From a virus, in the IMG/VR virus record IMGVR_UViG_3300042904_000438, positions 1-26,842 of that record: DNA of 26,842 nucleotides. One strand, given 5' to 3'. This document shows positions 5,847-12,692 of this stretch, in pieces. Numbering within the stretch: the first letter of the stretch is position 1; the number at the start of each line of letters is the position of its first letter. A program made the position numbers and the translations under genes. Below the pieces are notes generated by a model that searched no databases, was not told the DNA's origin, and worked only from the letters and a program-made list of their open reading frames with translations.

Positions 5847-6416
5847 CTAGCCGTTGTCGGAACTCGGGATCGCCGCCGACCCGGCGAACGAGAAAGGGAT
5901 GTCAACCTTCCCCTGGTTCAGCAGCCACGCCGCGCCGACCAGCTCGTCGAACTGGCCCTGCGACAGGTCGAGCAGGTCCCAGTCCTCGTCGGTCAGTGGG
6001 GGGTCCACGATGGAGTGCCGCACGAGGGGGTCGGGGAACGTTTCAGAGTTCACGAACCCGGCCATCATGTCCTCGCGGAGCATCTCCCCGCCCTTCTCCC
6101 GGGGCGGGTGCTGCGCCTTCAGTTCCGCGAACGATGGCCGGTGGTCACCCGGCCGGCGGGTCCGCGGCAACGCCCGCAGCCGGAACTCCACAATCGACTC
6201 ACGCATCTGCTCCGCGACCGCAGTCAGGCGGTCTTCGAGCTCCGCCGTGCCCGCCCCGGCCAGGGATGTGCTCTTGTGTTCCTTCGCTTCGTCGAGCTGC
6301 CGCTTGAGCAGTTCGTGTTCTGCGGCCAGGTCTCCGCGTAGGACGACCGGGACGATCGTCTCCGGCAACCGGGCGGCCTTGATCTTGTCTCGCCAGTGCG
6401 GCTTCGTCATTTTCAT
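5847..6416 (-). CDS. Tail-assembly chaperone (G)
   Basis: A 189-residue protein starting at the ATG at 6416 (MKMTKPHW), with GGGAGA just upstream on the minus strand; the open frame extends further but into a terminator. Features are a basic N-terminus, the family segment VVLRGDLAAEHELLKRQLDEA (residues about 20-40), a coiled middle, VEFRLRALPRTR, and the C-terminal GQFDELVGAAWLLNQGKVDIPFSFA typical of actinophage chaperones. It acts in the cytoplasm with its frameshifted form during siphovirus tail assembly. It follows the tail tube gene in transcription order, as expected, but a strong terminator and hairpin lie between the two. Confidence 0.85.
   Translation of the reverse strand: MKMTKPHWRDKIKAARLPETIVPVVLRGDLAAEHELLKRQLDEAKEHKSTSLAGAGTAELEDRLTAVAEQMRESIVEFRLRALPRTRRPGDHRPSFAELKAQHPPREKGGEMLREDMMAGFVNSETFPDPLVRHSIVDPPLTDEDWDLLDLSQGQFDELVGAAWLLNQGKVDIPFSFAGSAAIPSSDNG
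5892..5898 (-). other. Programmed -1 ribosomal frameshift site (CCCTTTC)
   Basis: On the minus strand the chaperone codons ATC CCT TTC create C CCT TTC, a textbook X XXY YYZ heptamer, about 14 codons before the in-frame stop. After slipping, translation continues LVRRVGGDPEF... into the downstream -1 frame without a stop. Conserved frameshifting at this point of tail-chaperone genes is well established for tailed phages. Confidence 0.8.
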
Positions 6417-6430
6417 ACTCTCCCGATGAG

Positions 6431-6497
6431 GTGCGCGGGTCCGGGGCTCGGGAGAACACCCGAGACCCGCGCACGAAAAAACCGCCCTCAGGGCGGC
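6431..6497 (-). terminator. Intrinsic terminator plus long hairpin before the chaperone gene
   Basis: Read on the minus strand, CCGCCC-TGA-GGGCGG (6496-6482) is followed by six U (6481-6476): a complete rho-independent terminator. Directly after it comes a second hairpin with a 10-bp outer stem (6431-6440 with 6465-6474) and a 6-bp inner stem (CTCGGG with CCCGAG). The chaperone ribosome site and ATG follow within 15 bases. The structural operon would be ended or attenuated here before the chaperone. Confidence 0.7.
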
Positions 6498-6512
6498 TGT
6501 CTTCTGCAGTGC

Positions 6513-6525
6513 TAGCCTCTCGGCC
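6513..6525 (+). promoter_or_regulatory. Leaderless-type promoter of the DUF397 gene at 6526
   Basis: TAGCCT (6513-6518) lies 7 bases before the ATG, the spacing at which transcription starts at or near the A of the start codon. No ribosome site is visible. Confidence 0.4.
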
Positions 6526-6807
6526 ATGCCGAGCAAGCAATGGGCCAAGTCCACCTACAGCAGCCTGACCAACACGTGCCTGGAGGCCAGGTGGGCCAAG
6601 TCCACCTACAGCACTCGTTCGACGACCTGTGTGGAGGCCCGCACGAACGACGGCGTGGTGCAGGTGCGTGATTCGAAACTGGGCGACACCAGCCCGATCC
6701 TCGAATTCCCCTTGGAATCCTGGAGGGAATTCCTCGACGGCGTGGCCGCCGGGGAATTCACCCAGACGGCCCTGACTAGGCCACCACAGCGCGCAGGTTC
6801 GGCGTAG
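6526..6807 (+). CDS. DUF397 protein with duplicated N-terminal motif
   Basis: A 93-residue protein. The DUF397 signature is complete: WAKSTYS...TCVEAR, VVQVRDSKLGDTSPILEF, then WREFLDGVAAGEF. The first motif occurs twice, at about residues 6-22 (WAKSTYSSLTNTCLEAR) and 23-39 (WAKSTYSTRSTTCVEAR), so the gene arose by a short internal tandem duplication. DUF397 proteins are small actinobacterial proteins usually encoded beside XRE-type regulators such as WhiJ-family genes; no such partner is in this window. The gene runs opposite to the surrounding structural operon, has its own start-proximal promoter motif, and its last 32 bases overlap the end of the tail tube gene. It is a moron-type insertion. 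Confidence 0.85.
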   Translation: MPSKQWAKSTYSSLTNTCLEARWAKSTYSTRSTTCVEARTNDGVVQVRDSKLGDTSPILEFPLESWREFLDGVAAGEFTQTALTRPPQRAGSA

Positions 6808-7255
6808 ACGTGACCGTCAGCGGCACCTGGTACCGCTCCAAGCTGTTCTCTTCCACGTCAACGTGCTGGACCTCGCCGCACTGCACCGGGTACACCCGCA
6901 CCGCCTGCGACGCCGCCCACGCGGTGCCTTCAGTGAGGCTGGTCCGAACCACGATGTAGCCGGTCGCGTCGCGGATCAGGGTGGTGTACGCGGTGTCCGA
7001 CGAGTCCTGCTTCTTCAACGTCAGCATCGGCTGGTCGAACGACGTCCGCCCGTTACGGGCCGTGTTGAACGTCGACGCCAGGCTGGACGTGTCCACCTTC
7101 GCGGTCTCCGGCTGGAAACCGGACAACCCGTCGGCGGTGAGCAGGGACTGCAGCAGCATCCCCGCGTTCAGCTCAGCGGTGGTCGGGGCGGCGATGTTGG
7201 CGATGGTCGGAACCCACGCCACCCTGGTACGACCATCAGCGACAATGTCGGCCAC
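6776..7255 (-). CDS. Major tail (tube) protein
   Basis: A 159-residue protein. It begins MADIVADGRTRVAWVPTIAN, followed by TTAELNAG...LLTADGLSGF, VDTSSLASTFNT and a long beta-rich region with TTLIRDATGYIVVRT and VQCGEVQHVDVEENSLERYQVPLTVT, ending NLRAVVA. This pattern is that of actinophage tail tube subunits of the lambda gpV/HK97 type, which polymerise around the tape measure. Position agrees: after the tail terminator, before the tail chaperones. The next upstream gene ends four bases before its start. The stop overlaps the 3' end of the opposite DUF397 gene. Confidence 0.85.
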   Translation of the reverse strand: MADIVADGRTRVAWVPTIANIAAPTTAELNAGMLLQSLLTADGLSGFQPETAKVDTSSLASTFNTARNGRTSFDQPMLTLKKQDSSDTAYTTLIRDATGYIVVRTSLTEGTAWAASQAVRVYPVQCGEVQHVDVEENSLERYQVPLTVTSTPNLRAVVA

Positions 7256-7258
7256 AGG

Positions 7259-7609
7259 TCACTCCTTCGTGTTCTTGTCGGCGCCAGTGGCCGGCTTGCT
7301 GGTGGTGGACGTCGACACAGCCGGCGCCGGGGCCTTCGGCTGGTCGAACAGCTGGGAGTCCTTCGTGACGTCGACCGGCTCCGGCGGTGCCGAGTACTCC
7401 CAGCCCATCGCCTCCCACGTCGGCGCAGCGCCGTACGGGAACCGGGCCGGGGCGTCGAGACCGTCCTTACGCATCCACACGAAGTCGGTGGGCGACGGCT
7501 CGTCGACGACCTGGTAACCCAGCGGGGTCCACCGGTCGCGTTCCTCCACCCCGGTGACCCGGCCGTGGGTGCCCTCAGTTGTGGTGATCCAGTACGTGGT
7601 CTTGCTCAT
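7259..7609 (-). CDS. Hypothetical protein of the tail module
   Basis: A 116-residue protein, MSKTTYWITTTEGTHGRV with Trp/Tyr-rich N-terminal half and a Pro/Ala/Thr/Ser-rich, probably disordered C-terminal third. The start ATG overlaps the upstream gene's stop (ATGA, 7606-7609), so translation is coupled. It is located between a small beta-rich structural protein and the tail tube. I do not recognise a family; a minor structural or assembly role is inferred from position only. Confidence 0.7.
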   Translation of the reverse strand: MSKTTYWITTTEGTHGRVTGVEERDRWTPLGYQVVDEPSPTDFVWMRKDGLDAPARFPYGAAPTWEAMGWEYSAPPEPVDVTKDSQLFDQPKAPAPAVSTSTTSKPATGADKNTKE

Positions 7610-7950
7610 CGCGCGGGCCCCCGCAGCAGCTTGTAGGTGACAGACGTGGTCCCGGAGAACGTCACCGTCGCCACACCGGTCGACGAGTTGACGTGCGCCT
7701 GGGTGATCAGGAACCAGCGGTCCGCGCCGTTGGCCACGGCCTGGTTCGGGGCGGTCGTGGTGTTCCCCGCAGCAGTGGTGCCGGGGTCAACGAGCACCAC
7801 GTTGATCGACCCACCGCCGCCGTTGATCACGTTCAGCAGGGCGCCGTTGGTGCCGATGTCGGCAGCGGAGATGGTGTCCGAAGCGGACACCGCCGCACCG
7901 GTGACAGTGGTGGCCGTGGTCCCAACGGACACGGCAGTGAGCAGCGCCAT
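7606..7950 (-). CDS. Putative small beta-rich structural protein
   Basis: A 114-residue protein from ATG 7950 (MALLTAVSV), chosen over GTG 7959 because GAAGGGGG lies 8 bases upstream of the ATG. The sequence is rich in Ala, Thr, Gly and Val (GTTATTVTGAAVSASDTI, GALLNVINGGGGSINVVLVDPG, GVATVTFSG), as in the compact beta-sandwich proteins that decorate actinophage heads or necks. No cysteine and no signal peptide. It follows the tail terminator gene in transcription order and is translationally coupled to the next gene. The exact role is unknown. Confidence 0.65.
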   Translation of the reverse strand: MALLTAVSVGTTATTVTGAAVSASDTISAADIGTNGALLNVINGGGGSINVVLVDPGTTAAGNTTTAPNQAVANGADRWFLITQAHVNSSTGVATVTFSGTTSVTYKLLRGPAR

Positions 7951-8017
7951 ACGGCGCACCCCCTTCAGGGCCGGAAGTTATTGCGATCAAGAGCAGACGC
8001 GTGGTGAGATGAAGACC

Positions 8018-8049
8018 CCGGCACACGGAGTCCCAGCTGCGTGTGCCGG
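8018..8049. other. Strong hairpin in the 7951-8170 gap
   Basis: CCGGCACAC (8018-8026) pairs perfectly with GTGTGCCGG (8041-8049). A second inverted pair follows (CCCGGCC / GGCCGGG, about 8069-8101). There is no U-run. The gap separates the tail terminator and a plus-strand moron from the next tail gene; I see no gene in it. Confidence 0.45.
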
Positions 8050-8170
8050 TCACGATTTCCCGGCCCGGCCAGGCAACGGCACGTTTAGCCTCTTGGCCGG
8101 GAACAGAACCCCCAGGGGGGTATTCGCCCTCTACCTGGTCGGGCCGGGGTACCCCAGATCAGGGAGACAG

Positions 8171-8506
8171 ATGAGGCCGAACGCCGGCTGGGCGACTGCG
8201 TCCGCCTGCGGTAATGGGCACGCCTGCGTGGAGGTGGCGCACAACAACGCGTTGCACGGCGGGCAGGTCCTGGTCCGCGACAGCAAGCAGGCCGACGACC
8301 CAGACCGGGTCGTGCTGCGGTACACCCCCGCCGAGTGGATGAACTTCATCGGCGGGTTGAAGCTGGGCTACGGAGCCATTCACACCCTGCAGGAAGACGG
8401 CTTCGTCATCCTTCACGATGAGCTGCTGCTGCGTTTCGACCGCGACGAATGGGAGACGTTCATGGGCGGTGTCCACAAGGGTGAGTTCGACATCGCCCCG
8501 ATCTAG
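8171..8506 (+). CDS. DUF397 protein with duplicated C-terminal half
   Basis: A 111-residue protein from ATG 8171 with AGGGAGACAG immediately upstream, the same leader as the DUF397 genes at 22661 and 22862. The first part is a normal DUF397 domain: ACGNGHACVEVAHNN, QVLVRDSKQ, VVLRYTPAEWMNFIGGLKLG. The second half then repeats the C-terminal strand-helix unit in diverged form: FVILHDELLLRF, DRDEWETFMGGVHKGEF. So a different part of the domain is duplicated here than in the other DUF397 genes. The gene lies opposite to the structural operon and overlaps the tail terminator gene's end by 4 bases. Confidence 0.85.
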   Translation: MRPNAGWATASACGNGHACVEVAHNNALHGGQVLVRDSKQADDPDRVVLRYTPAEWMNFIGGLKLGYGAIHTLQEDGFVILHDELLLRFDRDEWETFMGGVHKGEFDIAPI

Positions 8507-8910
8507 GCGGGCACCGACCGCAGCACGTACACCAACACCATCGACGCAGCGAGGGTCCCGGTCCGTTCGTGGATCGGGATGTCTGTCGACTCCTCCCACC
8601 GAATCGGGTAGCACTTACGACCCGACACCGTCGGGGTGACATCTTGTAAAGCGGTCCGGACGCGTCCCACCACGGTCCGGACCGCAGCATCAGTGCCGGC
8701 CACGCAGTGACACACGATCCGCATCGCGTACACATGCGTCATCCCGACGAAATTCAGATCCGGCGGCGCCTCAGAGAACCGCACCAACACATACGGCGCC
8801 ACGCTCGGGTCGGTCTGCGCGGGCACCACCCCGTCGTGCCAGTTCAATGGTGGGACGTCGTTGACCGCATCCAGCAAGGCCAGCACCGCCGCCGCGTGTT
8901 CTTTGATCAT
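8503..8910 (-). CDS. Tail terminator / tail completion protein
   Basis: A 135-residue protein, MIKEHAAAVLALLDAVNDVPPLNWHDG..., followed by PYVLVRFSEAPPDLN, a central beta region with AMRIVCHCVAG, AVRTVVGRVRTALQ, and a C-terminal SMVLVYVLRS strand. The size, the alternating helix/strand pattern and the place after the gp10-like neck protein and before the tail tube fit the tail terminator that caps the tube (HK97 gp10/lambda gpU region; DUF3168-like). Start ATG overlaps the stop of the upstream gene by 4 bases, so the two are coupled. Confidence 0.75.
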   Translation of the reverse strand: MIKEHAAAVLALLDAVNDVPPLNWHDGVVPAQTDPSVAPYVLVRFSEAPPDLNFVGMTHVYAMRIVCHCVAGTDAAVRTVVGRVRTALQDVTPTVSGRKCYPIRWEESTDIPIHERTGTLAASMVLVYVLRSVPA

Positions 8911-9290
8911 TCGAACGCCTCACCGGCCGCGCGTTCCAACCGGTCGATCCACCGCGGGATCTCCCGGTCAGCCGCCGGCCTCCAGTGCGGGTGCTCCCGC
9001 GACGTCGGCGTACCGAACTCGATGTACACGTCCAACTTGCCCTGCAGCCGTTCGTGTTCGGCGCCGGCCTCCCCCACTACCTGAGTGCGGACCTGGTCGC
9101 GTTCCACGTCGTACGTGAAGGACCGGGCCAGGTGCGGCAAGTGGGCGTAGCCGCGGACCTGCCGTTGCGCGTCCGCGACGATCTTGCGCATCGACGCCCG
9201 GGTCGCCCAGAACGCCTTGTCCATCATCTCGTCGGCGGCGTCGTCCATGTCCTGGGCCAACACACCCAGGCCCTGCGTTTCCACCCTCAT
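8907..9290 (-). CDS. HK97 gp10-like neck protein
   Basis: A 127-residue protein, MRVETQGLGVLAQDMDDAADEMMDKAFW..., with a long N-terminal helical region, RSFTYDVERDQVRTQVV, then the diagnostic EFGTPTSREHPHWRPAADREIP (about 91-112) and a C-terminal helix. The YIEFGT...H.P.RPA pattern is the signature of HK97 gp10-family proteins that join connector and tail. It is translationally coupled to the tail terminator gene. A short plus-strand gene lies between it and the preceding connector gene in the operon. Confidence 0.8.
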   Translation of the reverse strand: MRVETQGLGVLAQDMDDAADEMMDKAFWATRASMRKIVADAQRQVRGYAHLPHLARSFTYDVERDQVRTQVVGEAGAEHERLQGKLDVYIEFGTPTSREHPHWRPAADREIPRWIDRLERAAGEAFE

Positions 9291-9302
9291 GACGACCCCC
9301 CT

Positions 9303-9316
9303 CCTACACTGGAACA
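9303..9316 (+). promoter_or_regulatory. Leaderless-type promoter before GTG 9317
   Basis: CTACACTGGAACA precedes the GTG directly: TACACT as -10, then about 6-7 bases to the start codon. No ribosome site fits. Confidence 0.4.
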
Positions 9317-9547
9317 GTGGCCGACACTGAAGAATCTGAAGCGGTGCGGGAACACCAGGAGTGGGCTATCCGGATTCACTGCCCCATAGGAGGCGTGCCC
9401 GGGCCCCACCTACTGCTGAGCTACCGCGACGAAAACGTCACCCGGATGAGATACGCCTGGTGGTGTGAGCACCGACCCGACGCCCAACCCGAGCTACTGA
9501 CCCGCATCGTCCTGGAATTCCGGGAGCGATGGCGGCCGACCAGCTAG
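9317..9547 (+). CDS. Small hypothetical moron protein, 76 aa
   Basis: A 76-residue protein from GTG 9317 (MADTEESEAVREHQEW). It is Trp-, Arg- and His-rich, with one Cys in HCPIGG and one in WWCEHRPD, and ends FRERWRPTS. I do not recognise it. It is encoded opposite to the structural operon, between the DUF6093 connector (whose last 4 bases it overlaps) and the gp10-like gene, and is preceded by a start-proximal TACACT box. This is the arrangement expected of a moron expressed from the prophage independently of the late genes. Confidence 0.6.
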   Translation: MADTEESEAVREHQEWAIRIHCPIGGVPGPHLLLSYRDENVTRMRYAWWCEHRPDAQPELLTRIVLEFRERWRPTS

Positions 9548-9945
9548 CTGGACATCTCCAGCACGGTGATCCGGCGGGCAGTCAGGAACGACTTCATCAT
9601 CGAGTCCCGCACGATCAGCGTCTTCCCGACGATCTGCGGGTCCAGCACCGACGACACCATCACCACCCGGTCCCCTTCCAGGGCCTCCGGTGCGTCCATC
9701 GGGATGTGCAGTTCGAGGCGGGACACGATGACCTGCTGCTCGGCCAGGTCCACCCAGGAACCACCGAGACGTTCCCGGGTACGCACCATCAGCCGGCACT
9801 TACCCGAGTACACGGCCGTGGTGGTTTCGGAGATGACGCCACCCGCGCCCTCGGTGGAACCGGTGACCCGCACGATCGTGCACTCGTCGATCATCAGCTT
9901 CTCCGCGGCCTGACGACCCCGATGCAGCGCAGACTGTGCACCCAT
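9544..9945 (-). CDS. DUF6093 head-tail connector/stopper protein
   Basis: A 133-residue protein from the ATG at 9945, preceded by GGGGAGG and overlapping the upstream stop as TGATG. The longer minus-strand open frame is an artefact of the repeat-rich upstream gene. The sequence (GRQAAEKLMIDECTIVRVTG, TTAVYSGKCRLMVRT, QQVIVSRLELHIPMDA, GDRVVMVSSVLDPQIVGKTLIVRD, TARRITVLEM) is that of DUF6093 proteins, found in actinophage head-tail modules where a stopper is expected. It is a beta-barrel-like protein acting at the neck. Its neighbours, the gp10-like and tail terminator genes, support that role. Confidence 0.8.
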   Translation of the reverse strand: MGAQSALHRGRQAAEKLMIDECTIVRVTGSTEGAGGVISETTTAVYSGKCRLMVRTRERLGGSWVDLAEQQVIVSRLELHIPMDAPEALEGDRVVMVSSVLDPQIVGKTLIVRDSMMKSFLTARRITVLEMSS

Positions 9946-11471
9946 CACGGACCTCCCCAGCTGGTGACCCCGGCGTACGGGCGGGCAGTGATACCGCCGG
10001 CGGGGGCGGTGGTGGTACCGGTGAACGGGCGGGCGGTGGTGGTACCGCCGCCTGGGGCCGCAGTCACCCCGTCGTCCGGGCGGTAGGTGGTACCCCCGGA
10101 CACCTCCGTCACCGCGACCGCGACCGCCGTGAACACCGCCGCAGTCAGCCCGACAACCACCGCGATGGGAACCGGGGTGACAGCAACACCCGTGAAAGCT
10201 GCGGTCGCGGCTGTCACGGACACCGTCACGGCGCCTGGGGCCGGGGCGACAGGCTGCCCCGCCCATGTGCCCGACCCTGCCGTGAGGGTGACCTCGCTCG
10301 GGGCCGGGGCCGGGGTGACAGCAACACCCGTGAAAGCTGCCGTGGCCACCGTGAGGGTGAGCCCACCGACCGACACCGCGTCCACCGCGACCGCGGTGAA
10401 AGCTGCCGTGGCCGGGGTGACGGTGACCGACACCGGCTGCGGCACGGGGGTGACAGCAACACCCGTGCGGGCCGCTGTAGCCACCGTGAGCGTGACCGTG
10501 ACAGCACCGGGGACCGGGGTGACAGCAACACCCGTGCGGGCCGCTGTAGCCACCGTGAGCGTGACCGTGACAGCACCGGGCACTGGAGTGACCGCGACAC
10601 CGGTACGAGCCGCTGTAGCCACCGTGAGGGTGACCGCGCCGGGCGTGGGTGATGCCGCTACCGCGACGCCGGTGAACGCTGCGGTAGCCGTCGTGGGGGT
10701 GACGGTGACCGGGCCGGGAACCGGAGTGGTGGTGACACCGGTGAACGCCGCCGTGGCCGGGGTGAGGGTGACCTCGCTGATCTCGGAGGCGACGGTGTAG
10801 AAGCCGAAGTCGTCGAGCTGCAGCGTCGTGGTGGACGCCTCGACGGCGTCCGTGCCGATCATGATGTACGGCACGCCGACGGTGTCCGCGCCGAACGGTG
10901 TCGCCAGCGTGGTGGTGACGGTCCACGTCAGCCCGTCGGTGGACCACGACCATTGCAGTTCGCCTTCGACGATGCCGACCGCGAAGTACTTGTGCGTTGC
11001 CGGGACGTAGGTGAACTCGGCCCGGTTGACGGTCACTCCGGCGACCTGGGTGTTGCAGCGGGCCAGGTTGTTGGTGATGAACCAGTAGAACTCGTTGGCC
11101 GAGCTCAGGCTCATGATGACGGGGTAGGCGCCGAACGTGATCAGCGACTGGTTGCCCGCGGACACGACGTGGACACCGATGTGCCGCCCCGCCACGTCCC
11201 AGGTGTCTGTGCGTTGGATGCCGTAGTACCCGGCCGCAAGGGTCGTGGTCAGGTTGAGCCGCTGGCTGGTCTCGGTGACCTGCGCCCCGCCCCAGTTGTC
11301 CCAGCCGGCGCCGATCGAGTTGTTGTTGAAGTCGTCGATGGGGACGAAGTGCGGGGTTTCGCCTTCCTCGATGAACTCGGCGAACTCCAGGTCGTCGACG
11401 AAGGTCAGGTCACGTACGAGGGCCCGCTTGTGGGCCCTGGACAGAACAATCGTGCCCTCGTCATGCGACAT
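9945..11471 (-). CDS. Repeat-containing surface/fibre-like structural protein, 508 aa
   Basis: The N-terminal 240 residues form a beta-rich, concanavalin/laminin-G-like domain (DDFNNNSIGAGWDNWGG, ...ELQWSWSTDGLTWTV..., LDDFGFYTVA), a fold often used for carbohydrate binding. About 230 residues of roughly 20-23-residue repeats follow (TATAAFTGVAVTPVPGAVTV type, at least ten units). The last 45 residues carry shorter TTYRPDDG / TTTARPFTG / ITARPYAG repeats. Such Thr/Val/Pro repeats form extended beta stalks on virions. The gene sits within the connector block, so it may be a head- or neck-attached fibre. Some repeat units are nearly identical at DNA level, which makes unequal recombination likely. 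Function inferred. Confidence 0.7.
   Translation of the reverse strand: MSHDEGTIVLSRAHKRALVRDLTFVDDLEFAEFIEEGETPHFVPIDDFNNNSIGAGWDNWGGAQVTETSQRLNLTTTLAAGYYGIQRTDTWDVAGRHIGVHVVSAGNQSLITFGAYPVIMSLSSANEFYWFITNNLARCNTQVAGVTVNRAEFTYVPATHKYFAVGIVEGELQWSWSTDGLTWTVTTTLATPFGADTVGVPYIMIGTDAVEASTTTLQLDDFGFYTVASEISEVTLTPATAAFTGVTTTPVPGPVTVTPTTATAAFTGVAVAASPTPGAVTLTVATAARTGVAVTPVPGAVTVTLTVATAARTGVAVTPVPGAVTVTLTVATAARTGVAVTPVPQPVSVTVTPATAAFTAVAVDAVSVGGLTLTVATAAFTGVAVTPAPAPSEVTLTAGSGTWAGQPVAPAPGAVTVSVTAATAAFTGVAVTPVPIAVVVGLTAAVFTAVAVAVTEVSGGTTYRPDDGVTAAPGGGTTTARPFTGTTTAPAGGITARPYAGVTSWGGP
10447..10585 (-). repeat. 69-bp tandem DNA repeat inside the fibre-like gene
   Basis: Two consecutive 69-bp units (23 codons), starting at 10451 and 10520 as TGACAGCAACACCCGTG, are identical over about 60 bases. 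Diverged copies continue on both sides (10317-10740). The near identity indicates recent expansion. Confidence 0.8.
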
Positions 11472-11476
11472 CTAGA

Positions 11477-12265
11477 TCACCCCTGCGCGACGTGGAGACC
11501 GCCCATGATGTTCGGTGACGTCGTCGTCTGCGGAAGCCAGATCAGTTCGAGGCAGGCGTTGTCGCCGATCTGGCCCAGCGCCGTCTCCGGCCACCCCAAC
11601 GTTCCCGTCGCACCCACACCCGCGATGTTCAGCTGTGCGAGGTGTTTGCGCAGCACAGCGTTGAACTTCCCGGTCGACGCGGTAGTCAACTGCACCTGGG
11701 TGAGGTTCCTGACGCCCTTGTCGCCGGACGCCAACGACACCGGCATGGCCCGGCCGATCGGCGCCGACGCCGCGAACTGGCCGAGCGCGGTCGACCCCGC
11801 GTTGCCATCCTGATCGGTGTAGTTGATCGCAATGTTGCCGGTCTGGGTCGCGCCGAGCGCGGTTTCCACCTCGAACCACAACTGCATGTCCGTCCAGGCC
11901 GTGGCCCGAGTCGGCAGGGTCACGGACGCCATCGCCTGGGCTGTGTTCACCGCGGCGCTGACGCCCCAGTCGGCAACCCGGTCCGTGAGGATCAGCGTGC
12001 CCGCGACGTTGCAGCACGCCTCGAACGACGCCAGGTAGCTGGTGTTGCTCGGTGCGGGCAACGAGATCGCACCCTGGCTGGCGCTGGTGTACGTGGCGTT
12101 GGACCCGTTCGCCGGGCCCGCTGCCGCGGCGGCGGGGGTGCCGGAGGTGCGCCACTGCGCCTGGAAGAAGTTCAACGCCGGCGCCGTGCCGCCGATCTTC
12201 ATGAAGTACTGGTGTGAACTGGCCGCGATCGCCGCGATGAGTTGGTCGCGGGTGGTGATCGCCAT
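11477..12265 (-). CDS. Structural protein of the head-tail region, 262 aa
   Basis: A 262-residue protein. The N-terminus is helical (MAITTRDQLIAAIAASSHQYFMK), followed by a Gly/Ala/Ser-rich beta domain (FEACCNVAGTLILTDRVADW, LPTRATAWTDMQLWFEVETALG) and a C-terminal GDNACLELIWLPQTTTSPN segment. I recall very similar proteins in actinophage and prophage structural modules, annotated only as hypothetical. The composition and beta content fit a virion component such as a head or neck decoration. It starts one base after the preceding gene's stop (TGACATG) and ends 5 bases before the fibre-like gene, so it is in the same operon. Confidence 0.7.
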   Translation of the reverse strand: MAITTRDQLIAAIAASSHQYFMKIGGTAPALNFFQAQWRTSGTPAAAAAGPANGSNATYTSASQGAISLPAPSNTSYLASFEACCNVAGTLILTDRVADWGVSAAVNTAQAMASVTLPTRATAWTDMQLWFEVETALGATQTGNIAINYTDQDGNAGSTALGQFAASAPIGRAMPVSLASGDKGVRNLTQVQLTTASTGKFNAVLRKHLAQLNIAGVGATGTLGWPETALGQIGDNACLELIWLPQTTTSPNIMGGLHVAQG

Positions 12266-12266
12266 G

Positions 12267-12680
12267 TCAGGTCAGCCGGATGAAATCGGTGACGGTCACG
12301 TTCAGCCCACCGTCCATCGGCTGCGGGAACCCGGTGGTGTGCACGCTGATCAAGTCACGGGTGGAGTCGGTGCCGCTGCCCTCGTCGTAGAAGATCAGCC
12401 CTTGGGCGGTGACGCCGGGGGCGGCGGCGAACGTCAGGTTCGCGCAGTCGATGTTGACCCGGCCGTTGGCGTCGTCCTCGGTGACGGTGACCGAGCCCGG
12501 GGTGACGCGTTCGGTGTGGATCGACACGGAGGTGACGGCGTCGAGGTCGGCCACGGTGTTGAGGGTCAGGGAGTGCACACCGGTCTGGGTGCCGGTGATG
12601 ATCCCGGCCCGCCACGTGATCGCGGACCCGCCGCCGGTGGTCAACCGCAGCTTCCCACGGTTGGTGATGGACTCAGCCAT
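12267..12680 (-). CDS. Small beta-rich structural protein, 137 aa
   Basis: MAESITNRGKLRLTTGGG..., a 137-residue protein of alternating strands (AGIITGTQTGVHSLTLNTVADLD, VTVTEDDANGRVNIDC, LNVTVTDFIRLT) with no membrane segment. It lies directly between the connector gene (12 bases away) and the 262-residue structural protein. I do not know a named family; position and composition suggest a virion protein. The ATG at 12680 has GGAGCAACTC upstream, a moderate ribosome site. Confidence 0.7.
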   Translation of the reverse strand: MAESITNRGKLRLTTGGGSAITWRAGIITGTQTGVHSLTLNTVADLDAVTSVSIHTERVTPGSVTVTEDDANGRVNIDCANLTFAAAPGVTAQGLIFYDEGSGTDSTRDLISVHTTGFPQPMDGGLNVTVTDFIRLT

Positions 12681-12692
12681 GAGTTGCTCCAG

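Noticed and set aside
10087-10800. CRISPR-like periodic repeats
   Set aside because: The periodicity is 69 bp or its diverged multiples and follows codon repeats of a protein; there are no unique spacers and no cas genes.
9544-10953. 469-codon minus-strand ORF
   Set aside because: Only its last 134 codons (DUF6093) are real; the His/Gly/Arg-rich remainder is the out-of-frame reading of the repeat gene.
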